From the NCBI RefSeq assembly GCF_026153455.1, contig NZ_CP110629.1, forward strand, positions 3,968,001-4,032,000: a stretch of DNA of 64,000 nt, read 5' to 3'. Positions 18,826-27,394 of this stretch are shown here, in pieces. The notes beneath the pieces were generated by a model. That model worked only from the letters and a program-made list of their open reading frames with translations. It had not been told where the DNA came from and searched no databases. The translations under genes were made by a program, and so were the position numbers. Each line of letters begins with the position of its first letter. Position 1 is the stretch's first letter. Origin of the DNA: Marinimicrobium sp. C6131 (lineage in GTDB: Bacteria; Pseudomonadota; Gammaproteobacteria; Pseudomonadales; Cellvibrionaceae).

Positions 18826-21630
18826 ATGTCCCTATTCAACTACAAGTTTAGTAAGCAATTTCTGGCCAACACATCCATGACTGCTCTGGCACTGGCTGTT
18901 TCAGGTGTGTCAGTTTCCGCCCACGCCCAAGACGAAGGCGCGGGCGCCCTGGAAGAAGTGGTTGTCACCGGCTTCCGCCAGAGTCTGGAACGCGCGCTGG
19001 ACATCAAGCGCGATTCCGCCAACAACGTCGAAACCATTGTCGCCGAAGACATGGGTAAAATGCCCGACCTGAACCTGGCCGAGTCCCTGCAACGGGTCCC
19101 CGGTGTGGCCATCACCCGCGAAGGCGGTGAAGGGCGCAGCATCACCGTGCGCGGCCTGAGCCCGGACTTCACCCGCAGTACCCTGAACGGTATGGAAGTG
19201 CCCGGCAGTGCCGGCGGCCTGGACTCCTCCGGCGGCGTCAACCGCGGCCGCTCCATGGACTTCAACATCTTTGCCTCCGAACTGTTCAACCGCATCGATA
19301 TTCACAAGTCGCCCAAGGCGTCGGTGGAAGAGGGCGGTCTGGCCAGTACCGTGGAGCTGTTTACCGCCAAGCCGTTTGATAACCCCGGCCTGAACGCCAG
19401 CGTCAGCGGCCAGTTCACCGTGGATAACGTCGCCAGTGAGTCCGACCCGCGCTTCGCCGCGCTGGTGAGCAACACCTTTATGGACGACACTGTCGGGGTG
19501 CTGTTCTCGGTGGCCCATTCCACCCGTACCGTGCGTCAGGAAGGTTTCGGCACCGTGCGCTATACCTCGCCGTTTGCCAACGGTCAGAGCTGGGCGGACA
19601 CCAGCGGTACCACCATCAACGGCACACCCGACCCGGACACCAACCACCCCGAATACACTCAGGGTGACGATCCACTCGACTACATGTGGACCCCGCGTCT
19701 GCCGCGGATGGACTACTTCGGCAACACCCAGGACCGCACCGGGGTGACCGCCGCCTTCCAGTTCCGCCCCACTGATCGCCTGGAACTGGGTCTGGACATT
19801 GTCGGCTCCGAGCTGTCCAATGACCGTGAGTCCTACAACTACTTCGCCCAGTTCCGGAACACCTTCGATGAAATCACACCCACCAGTGTGACCCTGGATG
19901 CCGCCGGCCGTCAGATCGTCGCCGGTACCTTCCAGAACGTGACCCCGCGTTCGGAAAGCCGTGGCCAGTTCTCGGAAACCACGTTCCTGCAGACCGTGTT
20001 CTCCGGTAAGTACGATCTGAGCGATCGCACCGTGCTGAGCTTCATGCTGGGTAACGCCAACTCCGAGCACGATGAAGAACAGTACCGTTTCAACCTGACC
20101 GCCTCGGAAGGTCACGACTTCACCTTTGACTTCGGCGCGGACTCCAACATCGCCGAGATGAGCTACGGGTTCGACATCCTGGAGCCATCGAACTACTTCT
20201 TCTCCGGCCCGACGCTGCGCAAAGACGTGGTGGACCGTGACAACACCACCTTCCGTCTGGATCTGGAAACCGAGCAGGGCGGTGCCGTGTTCAAAACCGG
20301 CTTTATCTACAACGACCGGGAAGTGGACTCACTGCGCTACAACCCGACCGAAGGCACCATCGACGCGCCGGATGAAGTGACCCCGGATCTGGCCACCTCG
20401 CTGACCGGCATCGGCATTGATGACTTTGCCAGCGGCCTGGATGCGCCCGGCGGCTTTCCGCGCGACTTCCTGATCGCCCACTTCGACAACACCATTGAAG
20501 CCTACGGCGCGGGTCAGTTTACCCCGGTACCGGTGGACGCCTCCTCCTGGAACGTGCAGGAAGAGACCATGGGCCTGTACGGTGAAGTGGACTTTGAAAC
20601 CCGCGTGTTTGACCGCCCGTTGCGGGTGAACACCGGCCTGCGGATCGCCCGGACCTTCATGACCTCCAGCGGTGCCACCGAAGACCCGGTCACCGGCGAG
20701 GCGATCCTGCTGTCCGAGGACAATGCCTACACCGACGTACTTCCGTCGACCAACATCGTGTGGGAAATTGAAGAAGACCTGCTGCTGCGCGCCAACATCT
20801 CCCGCAACATCACCCGTCCGGGGCTGGGCAGCCTGTCCCCCACCGTGACCGGTGTGACCCCGATCAACGGCAACATCAGCCGGGGTAACCCGGACCTGGA
20901 TCCGATGCGCGCCAGCGCCGTGGATCTGGGGCTGGAGTGGTATTTCGACAGCGAAGCGCTGCTGGCGGTGACCCTGTTCCACAAAGACATCGAAAGCTTC
21001 ATCAGCGGTGACGAAGTGGAAGGACCGCTCAGTCCGGAGCTGCGCCAGATCGTATCCAACTACCCGGCCTACGATCCGGACTCTCCGCTGTTTGAGCCCA
21101 ACGCCGTGGACATCAACGGTTCGGCCTGGTTTACCTCCCAGCCGGTCAATGGCGATGGTGCCCAGCTCGATGGGGTGGAGATCGCGTACCAGCAGCCGTT
21201 TACCTTCCTGCCGGCGCCGTTCGACAACCTGGGTATGATTGCCAACTACACCTATGTGAGCTCCGAGGCGAATTTCGGTTCGGTGGTGAGCACTCTGCCG
21301 GGTCTGTCGGAGGACAGCTACAACTTCACGCTGTACTACGAAACCGATCGCTACGGCATCCGTGGTTCCATCAACGGGCGGGATGATTACATCACCAGCC
21401 CCAATGGCAGCAACGGCAACGCCCAGGAAGCGACCACCGGCCCGACCCGTCTGGACATGTCGGCGTTCTACAACATCACCGATGATCTGAAGGTGACGCT
21501 GGAAGGCATCAACATGACCAACGAGACCGAGCGGTTGTACACCACCGGTCCGCTGGGGGATATGAACCTGGTGCGAGAGTACAACACCACCGGCCGTGAG
21601 GTTTACCTCGGCCTGCGTTACAGCTACTGA
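18826..21630 (+). CDS. TonB-dependent outer-membrane receptor (TIGR01782-like)
   Basis: 934 aa. The start at 18826 follows CCAGGAGGCATC; the longer frame to 18715 lacks a signal peptide. It has a signal peptide ending AHAQ, TonB box EEVVVTGFR, a plug domain (DLNLAESLQRVPGVAITREG, RSITVRGLSPDFTRSTLNG), then a ~750-residue barrel ending in YLGLRYSY with a terminal aromatic residue. TIGR01782 receptors often import carbohydrates, so saccharide uptake is a reasonable guess; no neighbouring enzyme proves the substrate. A terminator follows at 21675. Confidence 0.88.
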   Translation: MSLFNYKFSKQFLANTSMTALALAVSGVSVSAHAQDEGAGALEEVVVTGFRQSLERALDIKRDSANNVETIVAEDMGKMPDLNLAESLQRVPGVAITREGGEGRSITVRGLSPDFTRSTLNGMEVPGSAGGLDSSGGVNRGRSMDFNIFASELFNRIDIHKSPKASVEEGGLASTVELFTAKPFDNPGLNASVSGQFTVDNVASESDPRFAALVSNTFMDDTVGVLFSVAHSTRTVRQEGFGTVRYTSPFANGQSWADTSGTTINGTPDPDTNHPEYTQGDDPLDYMWTPRLPRMDYFGNTQDRTGVTAAFQFRPTDRLELGLDIVGSELSNDRESYNYFAQFRNTFDEITPTSVTLDAAGRQIVAGTFQNVTPRSESRGQFSETTFLQTVFSGKYDLSDRTVLSFMLGNANSEHDEEQYRFNLTASEGHDFTFDFGADSNIAEMSYGFDILEPSNYFFSGPTLRKDVVDRDNTTFRLDLETEQGGAVFKTGFIYNDREVDSLRYNPTEGTIDAPDEVTPDLATSLTGIGIDDFASGLDAPGGFPRDFLIAHFDNTIEAYGAGQFTPVPVDASSWNVQEETMGLYGEVDFETRVFDRPLRVNTGLRIARTFMTSSGATEDPVTGEAILLSEDNAYTDVLPSTNIVWEIEEDLLLRANISRNITRPGLGSLSPTVTGVTPINGNISRGNPDLDPMRASAVDLGLEWYFDSEALLAVTLFHKDIESFISGDEVEGPLSPELRQIVSNYPAYDPDSPLFEPNAVDINGSAWFTSQPVNGDGAQLDGVEIAYQQPFTFLPAPFDNLGMIANYTYVSSEANFGSVVSTLPGLSEDSYNFTLYYETDRYGIRGSINGRDDYITSPNGSNGNAQEATTGPTRLDMSAFYNITDDLKVTLEGINMTNETERLYTTGPLGDMNLVREYNTTGREVYLGLRYSY

Positions 21631-21674
21631 CCCCGGATGGCTCGCCGTGAGGTGAGCCGGGTTGAAGCGGATGG

Positions 21675-21703
21675 GCGCCACCCTCTGGGGTGGCGCTTTT
21701 TTT
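21675..21703 (+). terminator. Terminator after the TonB receptor gene
   Basis: Perfect stem GCGCCACCC/GGGTGGCGC with a TCTG loop, followed by seven T residues. Confidence 0.92.
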
Positions 21704-21772
21704 ATGTAAGCTATTATTTTGTCCGAGTTACCCATTACACTGGCCACTGACGTTTAGAGATAGGGGGCCTTA

Positions 21773-22756
21773 ATGGCGCTACGATTACCCACCAGAACCG
21801 AAAATGCCCGGGGCGAGCCCCGTCGTATCGGCGTTGAACTGGAAATGAATGGCCTGACGCTGGATCAGCTCAGCGAGCTGGTGGCGGACTATCTGGATCT
21901 GAACGTCGAGCCAAGGGGACGCTATGAGCGGGTGCTCAGAGGGGACCCGGCCGGCGATTGGGGTGTTGAATTGGATTTTCGTCTGCTCAAGGAGCTCGGA
22001 CGCGAGGAGCGTGAAAAAGGTACCTTTTCCGGTGAACTTGGGGACTCCGCCGAAGAGGTGCTCAAGTGGCTGGCGGATTCATTGGTGCCAATGGAACTCG
22101 TCAGTCCGCCATTGCCCATGACTCGGCTCAATCAGGTGGAAGAAATCATCCGGCGTCTGCGTGCTGCTGGTGCCAAGGGAACTTCGGATCGTCTGATCAA
22201 TGCCTTCGGAATGCAGCTGAACCCGGAGGTGCCCGACGAAAAAACCGGGACGATAACCGCTTATCTTAAAGCGTTTTCCTGTCTGTACGACTGGCTGTAT
22301 GTTCGGGCGGATATCAACCTGTCCCGTCAGGTCACCCACTATATTGACCCCTATCCCACAGATTATCGACGCTTGTTGGCCAGAGCGGACTATTGGCCTG
22401 ATCAAAATCAGTTGATCGATGATTATCTGGCGCACAACCTCACGCGAAACCGCGCGTTGGACATGTTGCCGCTGTTTGCTCATCTGGATGAACCTCGAGT
22501 GCGACAGCAGTTGGATGATCCTTTGATCAAGTCGCGCCCGGCGTTTCACTACCGCCTGCCGGACTGTGAAATCCATCGACCGGGTTGGACGCTGGCACTG
22601 GCGTGGGATGACTGGCTGGAAGTGGAAGCGCTAGCGGGCGATGCGCCACGCCTGGCGGATTGTTGTCGGGCCTATCATGAGTTTCTGACCGACCCTCTGG
22701 ATCGCTGGTTCGGCGACTGGGTCAAGCAGTTGGAGGACCGATGGCTGCTCCGCTAG
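21773..22756 (+). CDS. Amidoligase-family (glutamine synthetase-like COOH-NH2 ligase) protein
   Basis: 327 aa. The N-terminal RRIGVELEMNGLTLDQL and DWGVELDFRLLKEL, and later NAFGMQLNPEVPD, are the conserved strands of the bacterial amidoligase family, which is distantly related to glutamine synthetase. It overlaps the next gene by 16 bases, and that gene encodes a glutamine amidotransferase-type hydrolase. Such pairs are known and predicted to make and trim or amidate peptide-like bonds. The substrate is unknown. Confidence 0.8.
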   Translation: MALRLPTRTENARGEPRRIGVELEMNGLTLDQLSELVADYLDLNVEPRGRYERVLRGDPAGDWGVELDFRLLKELGREEREKGTFSGELGDSAEEVLKWLADSLVPMELVSPPLPMTRLNQVEEIIRRLRAAGAKGTSDRLINAFGMQLNPEVPDEKTGTITAYLKAFSCLYDWLYVRADINLSRQVTHYIDPYPTDYRRLLARADYWPDQNQLIDDYLAHNLTRNRALDMLPLFAHLDEPRVRQQLDDPLIKSRPAFHYRLPDCEIHRPGWTLALAWDDWLEVEALAGDAPRLADCCRAYHEFLTDPLDRWFGDWVKQLEDRWLLR

Positions 22757-23418
22757 TGGCGGTGACCGGGCCGGAACGAGGCGCATTTGGCCCCCGGTTT
22801 CTGGTCGCTCAAGTGCTGCGCCTGTATGGTGCCCGACCGATACAGGTCCGCCCCAGCGACATCGACGCCCTGCCGGATTTTGAGGCGGTGGTGGTGACCG
22901 GCGGACACGACGTGCAACCGGTTCTGTATGGTGCTGAGCCGGAGGTTCACCCCAAGTATGATCCCGATCGCGATGAGCTGGAAAAGCGGGTCATTCACAA
23001 GGCGTTGGCGGAACACCGCCCACTACTTGGAATCTGCCGCGGTGCGCAGCTATTGAACGTGTGTCTCGGCGGTACGCTGGTTCAGGATCTTCGTCTGCAC
23101 CGGCGTAAAACCTCTCATCGTCGTACCATTCTACCTCTGAAAACCCTGGAGGTCGTGCCGGAAACGCTTCTGCTGAACTTGCTGGGAAAGCACTCCCAGC
23201 GAATCAACAGCTTACACAACCAGGCCATTGATCGGTTGGGGCGAGGGCTGCACGTATCCGGGCGCGACCACGATGGCATCGTGCAGGCGGTCGAGGACCC
23301 ATCCTACGGTTTTCTGTTGGGCGTTCAATGGCATCCGGAGTTTCTGTTATATCGCCGTTCACAGCGACATCTGTTTCACGCTCTGATTGCGAGCATAAAA
23401 AAGCCGGCCCTGGGGTGA
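22741..23418 (+). CDS. Class I glutamine amidotransferase-like hydrolase (peptidase C26 type)
   Basis: 225 aa with a full catalytic set: nucleophile Cys in PLLGICRGAQLLNV, His in FLLGVQWHPEFLL followed by the acid residue, and the VVVTGGHDVQPVLYG oxyanion region. Most similar in pattern to gamma-glutamyl-gamma-aminobutyrate hydrolases (PuuD type). Translationally coupled to the amidoligase. The stop codon lies inside the terminator of the gene on the opposite strand. Confidence 0.85.
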   Translation: MAAPLVAVTGPERGAFGPRFLVAQVLRLYGARPIQVRPSDIDALPDFEAVVVTGGHDVQPVLYGAEPEVHPKYDPDRDELEKRVIHKALAEHRPLLGICRGAQLLNVCLGGTLVQDLRLHRRKTSHRRTILPLKTLEVVPETLLLNLLGKHSQRINSLHNQAIDRLGRGLHVSGRDHDGIVQAVEDPSYGFLLGVQWHPEFLLYRRSQRHLFHALIASIKKPALG

Positions 23419-23425
23419 GGCCGGC
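23397..23425 (-). terminator. Terminator of the OmpA-like gene (minus strand)
   Basis: On the minus strand GCCGGCC, a short loop, GGCCGGC and then TTTTTT. It overlaps the last codons of the convergent hydrolase gene. Confidence 0.85.
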
Positions 23426-23461
23426 AAACTGTGCAAACGCACGTCGGGTGGCGTGAAGTAA

Positions 23462-24028
23462 TCAGAAGCGCAGGCGCAGACCGACCTTGACGGTGTCGAG
23501 GTCGGTGTCCTCGACGTTCGGTAACTCCTCAAGGTGCGTATCGATTTCGTAGCGACTGTACTCTACGATCATATTCAGGTTCTGCGCCAGGCGGAAATCC
23601 ATGCCCGCCGCGTAAAAGGGGTCATCGCCGTCGGTATCGCCGGAGCCCACGGGAGTGTCAATGTCCGCCTCCCAGAAGAACTGACCGCCTTTGGCATAGA
23701 GCCCCCAGCTATCGGATAGCGGCAGCCGACCGATAACGGCCATGCCGTAGCCTTCGGCGTCTGCGGTAGCGAGCCTGTTCCCGTACTCACCGAAGTAGGT
23801 GGCGCTGGCCTCAAGGCCGACATAGGGATTAAAAAAGCCGCCGAAGCTCAGTTCAAAAAAGTCCTTGTCGTCATCAAATTCCCCACCGCGCGCCTTGAAG
23901 CCGCCGTAGCTGCCGCCGACATACACGTGGGCGGCGTTATCGTTCTGGGATACGCTGTTCTGGGCCAGTGCAGCGCCGGAAGTGAGCGCCAGCGCGCCTG
24001 CGATACCGTAAATGATTGACTGTTTCAT
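23462..24028 (-). CDS. Small outer-membrane beta-barrel protein
   Basis: 188 aa from the ATG at 24028 (GAGGA upstream). Signal peptide MKQSIIYGIAGALALTSGAA cleaved after ALA. The rest is alternating beta strands of an eight-strand barrel (HVYVGGSYGGFKARGG, YVGLEASATYFGEYG, LYAKGGQFFWEADI) ending VKVGLRLRF with terminal Phe, the outer-membrane insertion signature. Third gene in the minus-strand set with BON and EF-hand genes. Precise function unknown. Confidence 0.8.
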   Translation of the reverse strand: MKQSIIYGIAGALALTSGAALAQNSVSQNDNAAHVYVGGSYGGFKARGGEFDDDKDFFELSFGGFFNPYVGLEASATYFGEYGNRLATADAEGYGMAVIGRLPLSDSWGLYAKGGQFFWEADIDTPVGSGDTDGDDPFYAAGMDFRLAQNLNMIVEYSRYEIDTHLEELPNVEDTDLDTVKVGLRLRF

Positions 24029-24101
24029 AGGATCATTCCTCTTTGGTTGTGATTGACAAAACATGTCAGTGAGCGTTGAAACGGTCCGGTGAGCCCGGAA
24101 T

Positions 24102-24719
24102 TCATTTTTTCGTCGGCGCCACGCCCAGGTTGCTCTCGACCGAGCGCACGCCCTGCGTGTTCAAAGCCGTGTAGTAGGCCAGCTCCCGCTGGTCCCGATG
24201 ATCAACCTCCCCGCTCAGAGTGACGTGTCCCTGCCGTGTTTCGACATTGATACGGGCACCGGGGAGGTTGATGTTGGCCAACAGCCGGGTTTTAACCTTG
24301 GCCAGAAGCGCGCTGTCAGACTGATGCTCGCTCCAGGCCGGCGATGAGTGGTGGTCCTCTCGCAAGCGGGGGTTCACTTGAAGCTGGTTGCTCACCGTGT
24401 CGATTCCATCAATGCTCATCGCAAGTTCCTGTGCAAGATCCCGTTGCACGTGAGACTCCACTTCGCCACCGAGTGTGGCGCGGCTCTCCCGAACCTCAAC
24501 CTGAATCGTGGCCGGATCCAGAGACGGGTGAAACAGATAGGCGCCTTCGATTTGACCCCGCTGTCGCTGATCTGCCAGACGAGTTTCGAGGGCAGAATCG
24601 ATGTCAGGCCGTTGTTCTTCACTGATGGCCGGTTGACTCAGCAGCGTCATGGTTGCCGCTGTGAGGCTGATTCCGATCATCCAGTAGCGGTAACATCCCA
24701 AACGGATTGGCTGTGTCAT
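24102..24719 (-). CDS. BON-domain exported protein
   Basis: 205 aa from the ATG at 24719 (GGGAG upstream). Hydrophobic N-terminus (YWMIGISLTAATMTLLSQPA), then two BON domains: about residues 55-115 (TIQVEVRESRATLGGEVES) and 135-200 (GARINVETRQGHVTLSGEVD). BON proteins (OsmY type) act in the periplasm and often respond to envelope stress. It lies between the barrel and EF-hand genes on the same strand. Confidence 0.83.
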   Translation of the reverse strand: MTQPIRLGCYRYWMIGISLTAATMTLLSQPAISEEQRPDIDSALETRLADQRQRGQIEGAYLFHPSLDPATIQVEVRESRATLGGEVESHVQRDLAQELAMSIDGIDTVSNQLQVNPRLREDHHSSPAWSEHQSDSALLAKVKTRLLANINLPGARINVETRQGHVTLSGEVDHRDQRELAYYTALNTQGVRSVESNLGVAPTKK

Positions 24720-24756
24720 CGGGGGCTCCCTATAGGTTCGGAAATTCCGGTAGAAT

Positions 24757-24785
24757 GACCGGAACGACACAGGGTCGTTCCGGTC
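24757..24785. repeat. Perfect 12-bp inverted repeat between EF-hand and BON genes
   Basis: GACCGGAACGAC and its exact complement GTCGTTCCGGTC flank a 5-base loop. Without a good T run it is more likely an mRNA hairpin or weak attenuator in the EF-hand/BON transcript than a full terminator. Confidence 0.6.
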
Positions 24786-24796
24786 CGGCATGGCGA

Positions 24797-25066
24797 TTAC
24801 TGCCAGCCACTTCCGCTTCCCTGTCCTTCGTACTCGGATTGCGTTACCTCGCCATCTCCGTTGCTGTCCATGGCGTCAAAACGGCGGTCACTGATGCCGC
24901 TGTTTTTGGCCTCGTCCTTGTCGATGCTGCCGTCGCCATTCTGGTCGATCACAGAGAAAGCGGAGTCGCCGCCACTTCCCTGAGTTCCGGTGTCATCCTG
25001 AGCAACAGCGGTCAAGGTTCCCAAAGACAGCAGCGCAGTGGTTGCAATCACAGATACAATTTTCAT
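24797..25066 (-). CDS. Small exported EF-hand calcium-binding protein
   Basis: 89 aa: signal peptide (MKIVSVIATTALLSLGTLTA, cleavage near VAQ) and two EF-hand loops, DQNGDGSIDKDE (41-52) and DSNGDGEVTQSE (67-78), with all expected acidic ligands. Ends in a Gly/Ser tail. AGGTG precedes the ATG. First gene behind the predicted sigma-54 promoter at 25154-25169, with a leader of about 77 bases. Confidence 0.85.
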   Translation of the reverse strand: MKIVSVIATTALLSLGTLTAVAQDDTGTQGSGGDSAFSVIDQNGDGSIDKDEAKNSGISDRRFDAMDSNGDGEVTQSEYEGQGSGSGWQ

Positions 25067-25153
25067 AATTCACCTCATCGTTCCTGTTGGTGTGTGTTAC
25101 CAGCATTTGACGCGCCGGTCCCGAAGCGTTTCAGGCAACGGTGTCGGGGCTAC

Positions 25154-25169
25154 TGCCAAGGTCGTGCCA
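25154..25169 (-). promoter_or_regulatory. Predicted sigma-54 promoter
   Basis: On the minus strand TGGCACGACCTTGGCA fits TGGCACG-N4-TTGCA with one mismatch, and has the invariant GG and GC at the required 12-base distance. It points at the EF-hand gene. A sigma-54 activator gene of the GlrR/QseF type lies on the other side. Confidence 0.7.
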
Positions 25170-25243
25170 CCCTTGAAAAAATATTGGTTTTCAATCAGTT
25201 AGAGAATCAGACGGAAGTCTGTCCGGGTTTTTCGAAGAAAGAG

Positions 25244-25261
25244 TGTCGCAAAAATGCGACG
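25244..25261. promoter_or_regulatory. Candidate GlrR/QseF binding site
   Basis: TGTC-N10-GACG, containing the palindrome GTCGCA-AAAA-TGCGAC. The enterobacterial GlrR motif is TGTC-N10-GACA as I recall it. The site lies 75-90 bases upstream of the sigma-54 -24 element, a normal enhancer distance. A weaker half match (TGTC-N10-GAAG) is at 25220-25237. Confidence 0.45.
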
Positions 25262-25382
25262 GAGTTTTGGTTTGTAGGGTGTGAAGCCCGTTATGATCAG
25301 GAGGCAGGAGTGTTTCCTATTGGCAACAGCGCTCGCGATTAAAACGGTTTGAATGGCCGCGATCTCTATGAGGAGTTCATTC

Positions 25383-26879
25383 ATGCCCCACCGGAGAGGT
25401 TTATCACTGTCCCAACAGTGGCTATTGATTGCCGTGGTGACATTGGTACCCATGTTGGCGTTGGTGGCCTACGCCTCCTGGTCGTTCTATCAGCAAATGC
25501 ACACCCAGCGCGTGCTGGTTGATCACTCGGATGCGCTGGCCAGTCGGCAGTCGGCGTTGAATGCCGAGGTGCGTGATCTTGAGCGTTTTGCCCGGCAGTA
25601 CCGTCTGTTGCGGGACGCGGCTTTTCTGGAGCCTTATCAACAAAAACGTGAATCGATTCTGAACGAGCTGGACCTGCTCACACAGTGGCTCCGGGACGGT
25701 ACGTCGGGGCGCACTGAACTTGTTGCCAAACCGCAACAGGGGGGCGTTTACGAGGCAATTGTGTCTCTGGAAAATACATTGCGCACTCTGAGTGATGAGG
25801 CCGTGGAGTCGTGGCGGGACGAAGACTTTACGGAGCAGCTCGCCGTTCTGTCGCAACGGCGTTCGGCACTGGATGACAGCGTCAACGCTTATGTTGAAGT
25901 GCTCAGCGATCGAAGTGAAATGGCGCTTCAACAGATTCTGTGGCGGCTGTCACTGTTGGGTATGATCAGCCTGCCGGTGACACTGACATTGATGGCGCTG
26001 GGTTTTTGGCAGATGATCCGCCCTTTGCGTCGCCTGTCTTCGGCCATCCGTAATCTCGGGCATCGCGATTGGGAAACTCCCATTCGAGTGGCCGGTCCCC
26101 GGGACTTGCAGGCATTGGGTGAACGCCTGGAATGGTTGCGAGGTCAACTACTGACCGCCGAGCAGCAAAAACAGATATTTTTGCGCCACGTGTCCCACGA
26201 GCTTAAAACGCCGTTGTCAGCGATCGTTGAAGCGGGGTCGTTATTGCAGGATGAGGTGCCGGGTCCGATCAACGCTCGTCAACAGAACGTTTTACGAATT
26301 CTGCTTGAGAATTCACAAAACCTGCAGGAACTTATTCAACAGTTGTTGAACTACAACGTCATAACCCACAATGTCACGGTAGAGGATCGGGCCGTGGCGA
26401 TGGAGCCGCTCTGTGCCCGTATTACCAAGCGCCTTGACCAACAGAACCTGCGTCACCGCGTGAGTTGGGATTGCCAGGGAACCCCCGGGAGTCTGAAAGG
26501 CGACATTCACTTACTGGAAATGATATTGACCAATCTTCTCTCCAATGCCTACCACTACTCCTCCGATGGCGGTGTCGTCCGGGTACGGTGGGGTATTGAT
26601 CAGAACGGCGCCTGGTTATCCGTCGCTGATCAGGGACCCGGCATTCAGCCGGAAGATCAAGACAAGATATTCCAGCCTTTTGTGCAGGGGCGTGTTCGTC
26701 GGCACGGCTCGGTACATGGCAGTGGGGTGGGGCTGGCCATCGTCAAGGAGTCCGTGGCTCGTCTCGGCGGTACCATCGAGTTGACCTCCACTCCGGGTGA
26801 GGGCAGTTGTTTTCTGCTCCGCTACCCGGTGTCGGCTATGCGGCCAATAGAACCATCCAACGAGGCGTCGACATCATGA
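25383..26879 (+). CDS. QseE/GlrK-like sensor histidine kinase
   Basis: 498 aa from the ATG at 25383, which has AGGAG 8 bases upstream. TM1 near residues 12-32, a periplasmic helical sensor region, TM2 near 190-210 and a HAMP-like linker. HisKA has FLRHVSHELKTPLSAIVEAG (His about 272). HATPase boxes: NLLSNAYHYSSDGG, VADQGPGIQPEDQDKIF, GVGLAIVKESVARLGG. Overlaps the QseG-like gene by 4 bases and forms a three-gene operon kinase-lipoprotein-response regulator. Assignment to QseE rests on this order. Confidence 0.85.
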   Translation: MPHRRGLSLSQQWLLIAVVTLVPMLALVAYASWSFYQQMHTQRVLVDHSDALASRQSALNAEVRDLERFARQYRLLRDAAFLEPYQQKRESILNELDLLTQWLRDGTSGRTELVAKPQQGGVYEAIVSLENTLRTLSDEAVESWRDEDFTEQLAVLSQRRSALDDSVNAYVEVLSDRSEMALQQILWRLSLLGMISLPVTLTLMALGFWQMIRPLRRLSSAIRNLGHRDWETPIRVAGPRDLQALGERLEWLRGQLLTAEQQKQIFLRHVSHELKTPLSAIVEAGSLLQDEVPGPINARQQNVLRILLENSQNLQELIQQLLNYNVITHNVTVEDRAVAMEPLCARITKRLDQQNLRHRVSWDCQGTPGSLKGDIHLLEMILTNLLSNAYHYSSDGGVVRVRWGIDQNGAWLSVADQGPGIQPEDQDKIFQPFVQGRVRRHGSVHGSGVGLAIVKESVARLGGTIELTSTPGEGSCFLLRYPVSAMRPIEPSNEASTS

Positions 26880-27394
26880 GATTGCGTGTAGTGTGCTTGT
26901 CGTTACTGTTCAGTGGATGTGTCGCCTGGAATGACCGGCCGGCCGATTCCGCGGCGAGTCCGCCGACGCCCTCTTCTGTGGGGGGACCAGCGCATGAGGT
27001 AAGCCGGCACGCCACGTTTCACAACCTTGAGTCCCTGGTGACCTTTCGACATCAGGCGTGTCAGTTATCGGCGGAAGAGCGTGACCGCCTGCTCAGCGCC
27101 TATCGCGAAATGACGTCCGATGAGGCTGTGTTGGGCGCGTTGATGCTGGCGACCTGTGAGCCGGATCAGACGCCCGGTCTGTTGGCCAACTCGCTCGTTG
27201 CCGCCAGGAATATCGAACGACCGCCACCGGGTTTTCCCGCATTCCTGGAATTGTTGGCGGCGGAGGCGAAATCTTATGCGCTGCTCGAGCGGCGGCTGAG
27301 AAATACCCAGAAAAAGCTGGACGATATGATAGACGGAATTCGAGCCATCGAAGCGGAGATGGGCCAGCCTACTGACGAGGGGGCGTTGCGATGA
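26876..27394 (+). CDS. QseG-like lipoprotein
   Basis: 172 aa from the ATG overlapping the kinase stop. Lipobox-type N-terminus MRLRVVCLSLLFSGC with Cys15, then a Pro/Ser linker and a helical domain with two conserved-looking Cys (HQACQLS, LATCEPD) and a C-terminal coiled coil (RRLRNTQKKLDDMIDGIRAI). In enterobacteria QseG is an outer-membrane lipoprotein that activates QseE. Sequence similarity is weak; the position between kinase and regulator makes the call. Confidence 0.7.
   Translation: MRLRVVCLSLLFSGCVAWNDRPADSAASPPTPSSVGGPAHEVSRHATFHNLESLVTFRHQACQLSAEERDRLLSAYREMTSDEAVLGALMLATCEPDQTPGLLANSLVAARNIERPPPGFPAFLELLAAEAKSYALLERRLRNTQKKLDDMIDGIRAIEAEMGQPTDEGALR

Noticed and set aside
20329..21747. 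472-codon open frame antisense to the large TonB receptor (also 18910-20115)
   Set aside because: Same cause: codon-position GC bias of the true gene leaves antisense frames open; no domain recognisable.
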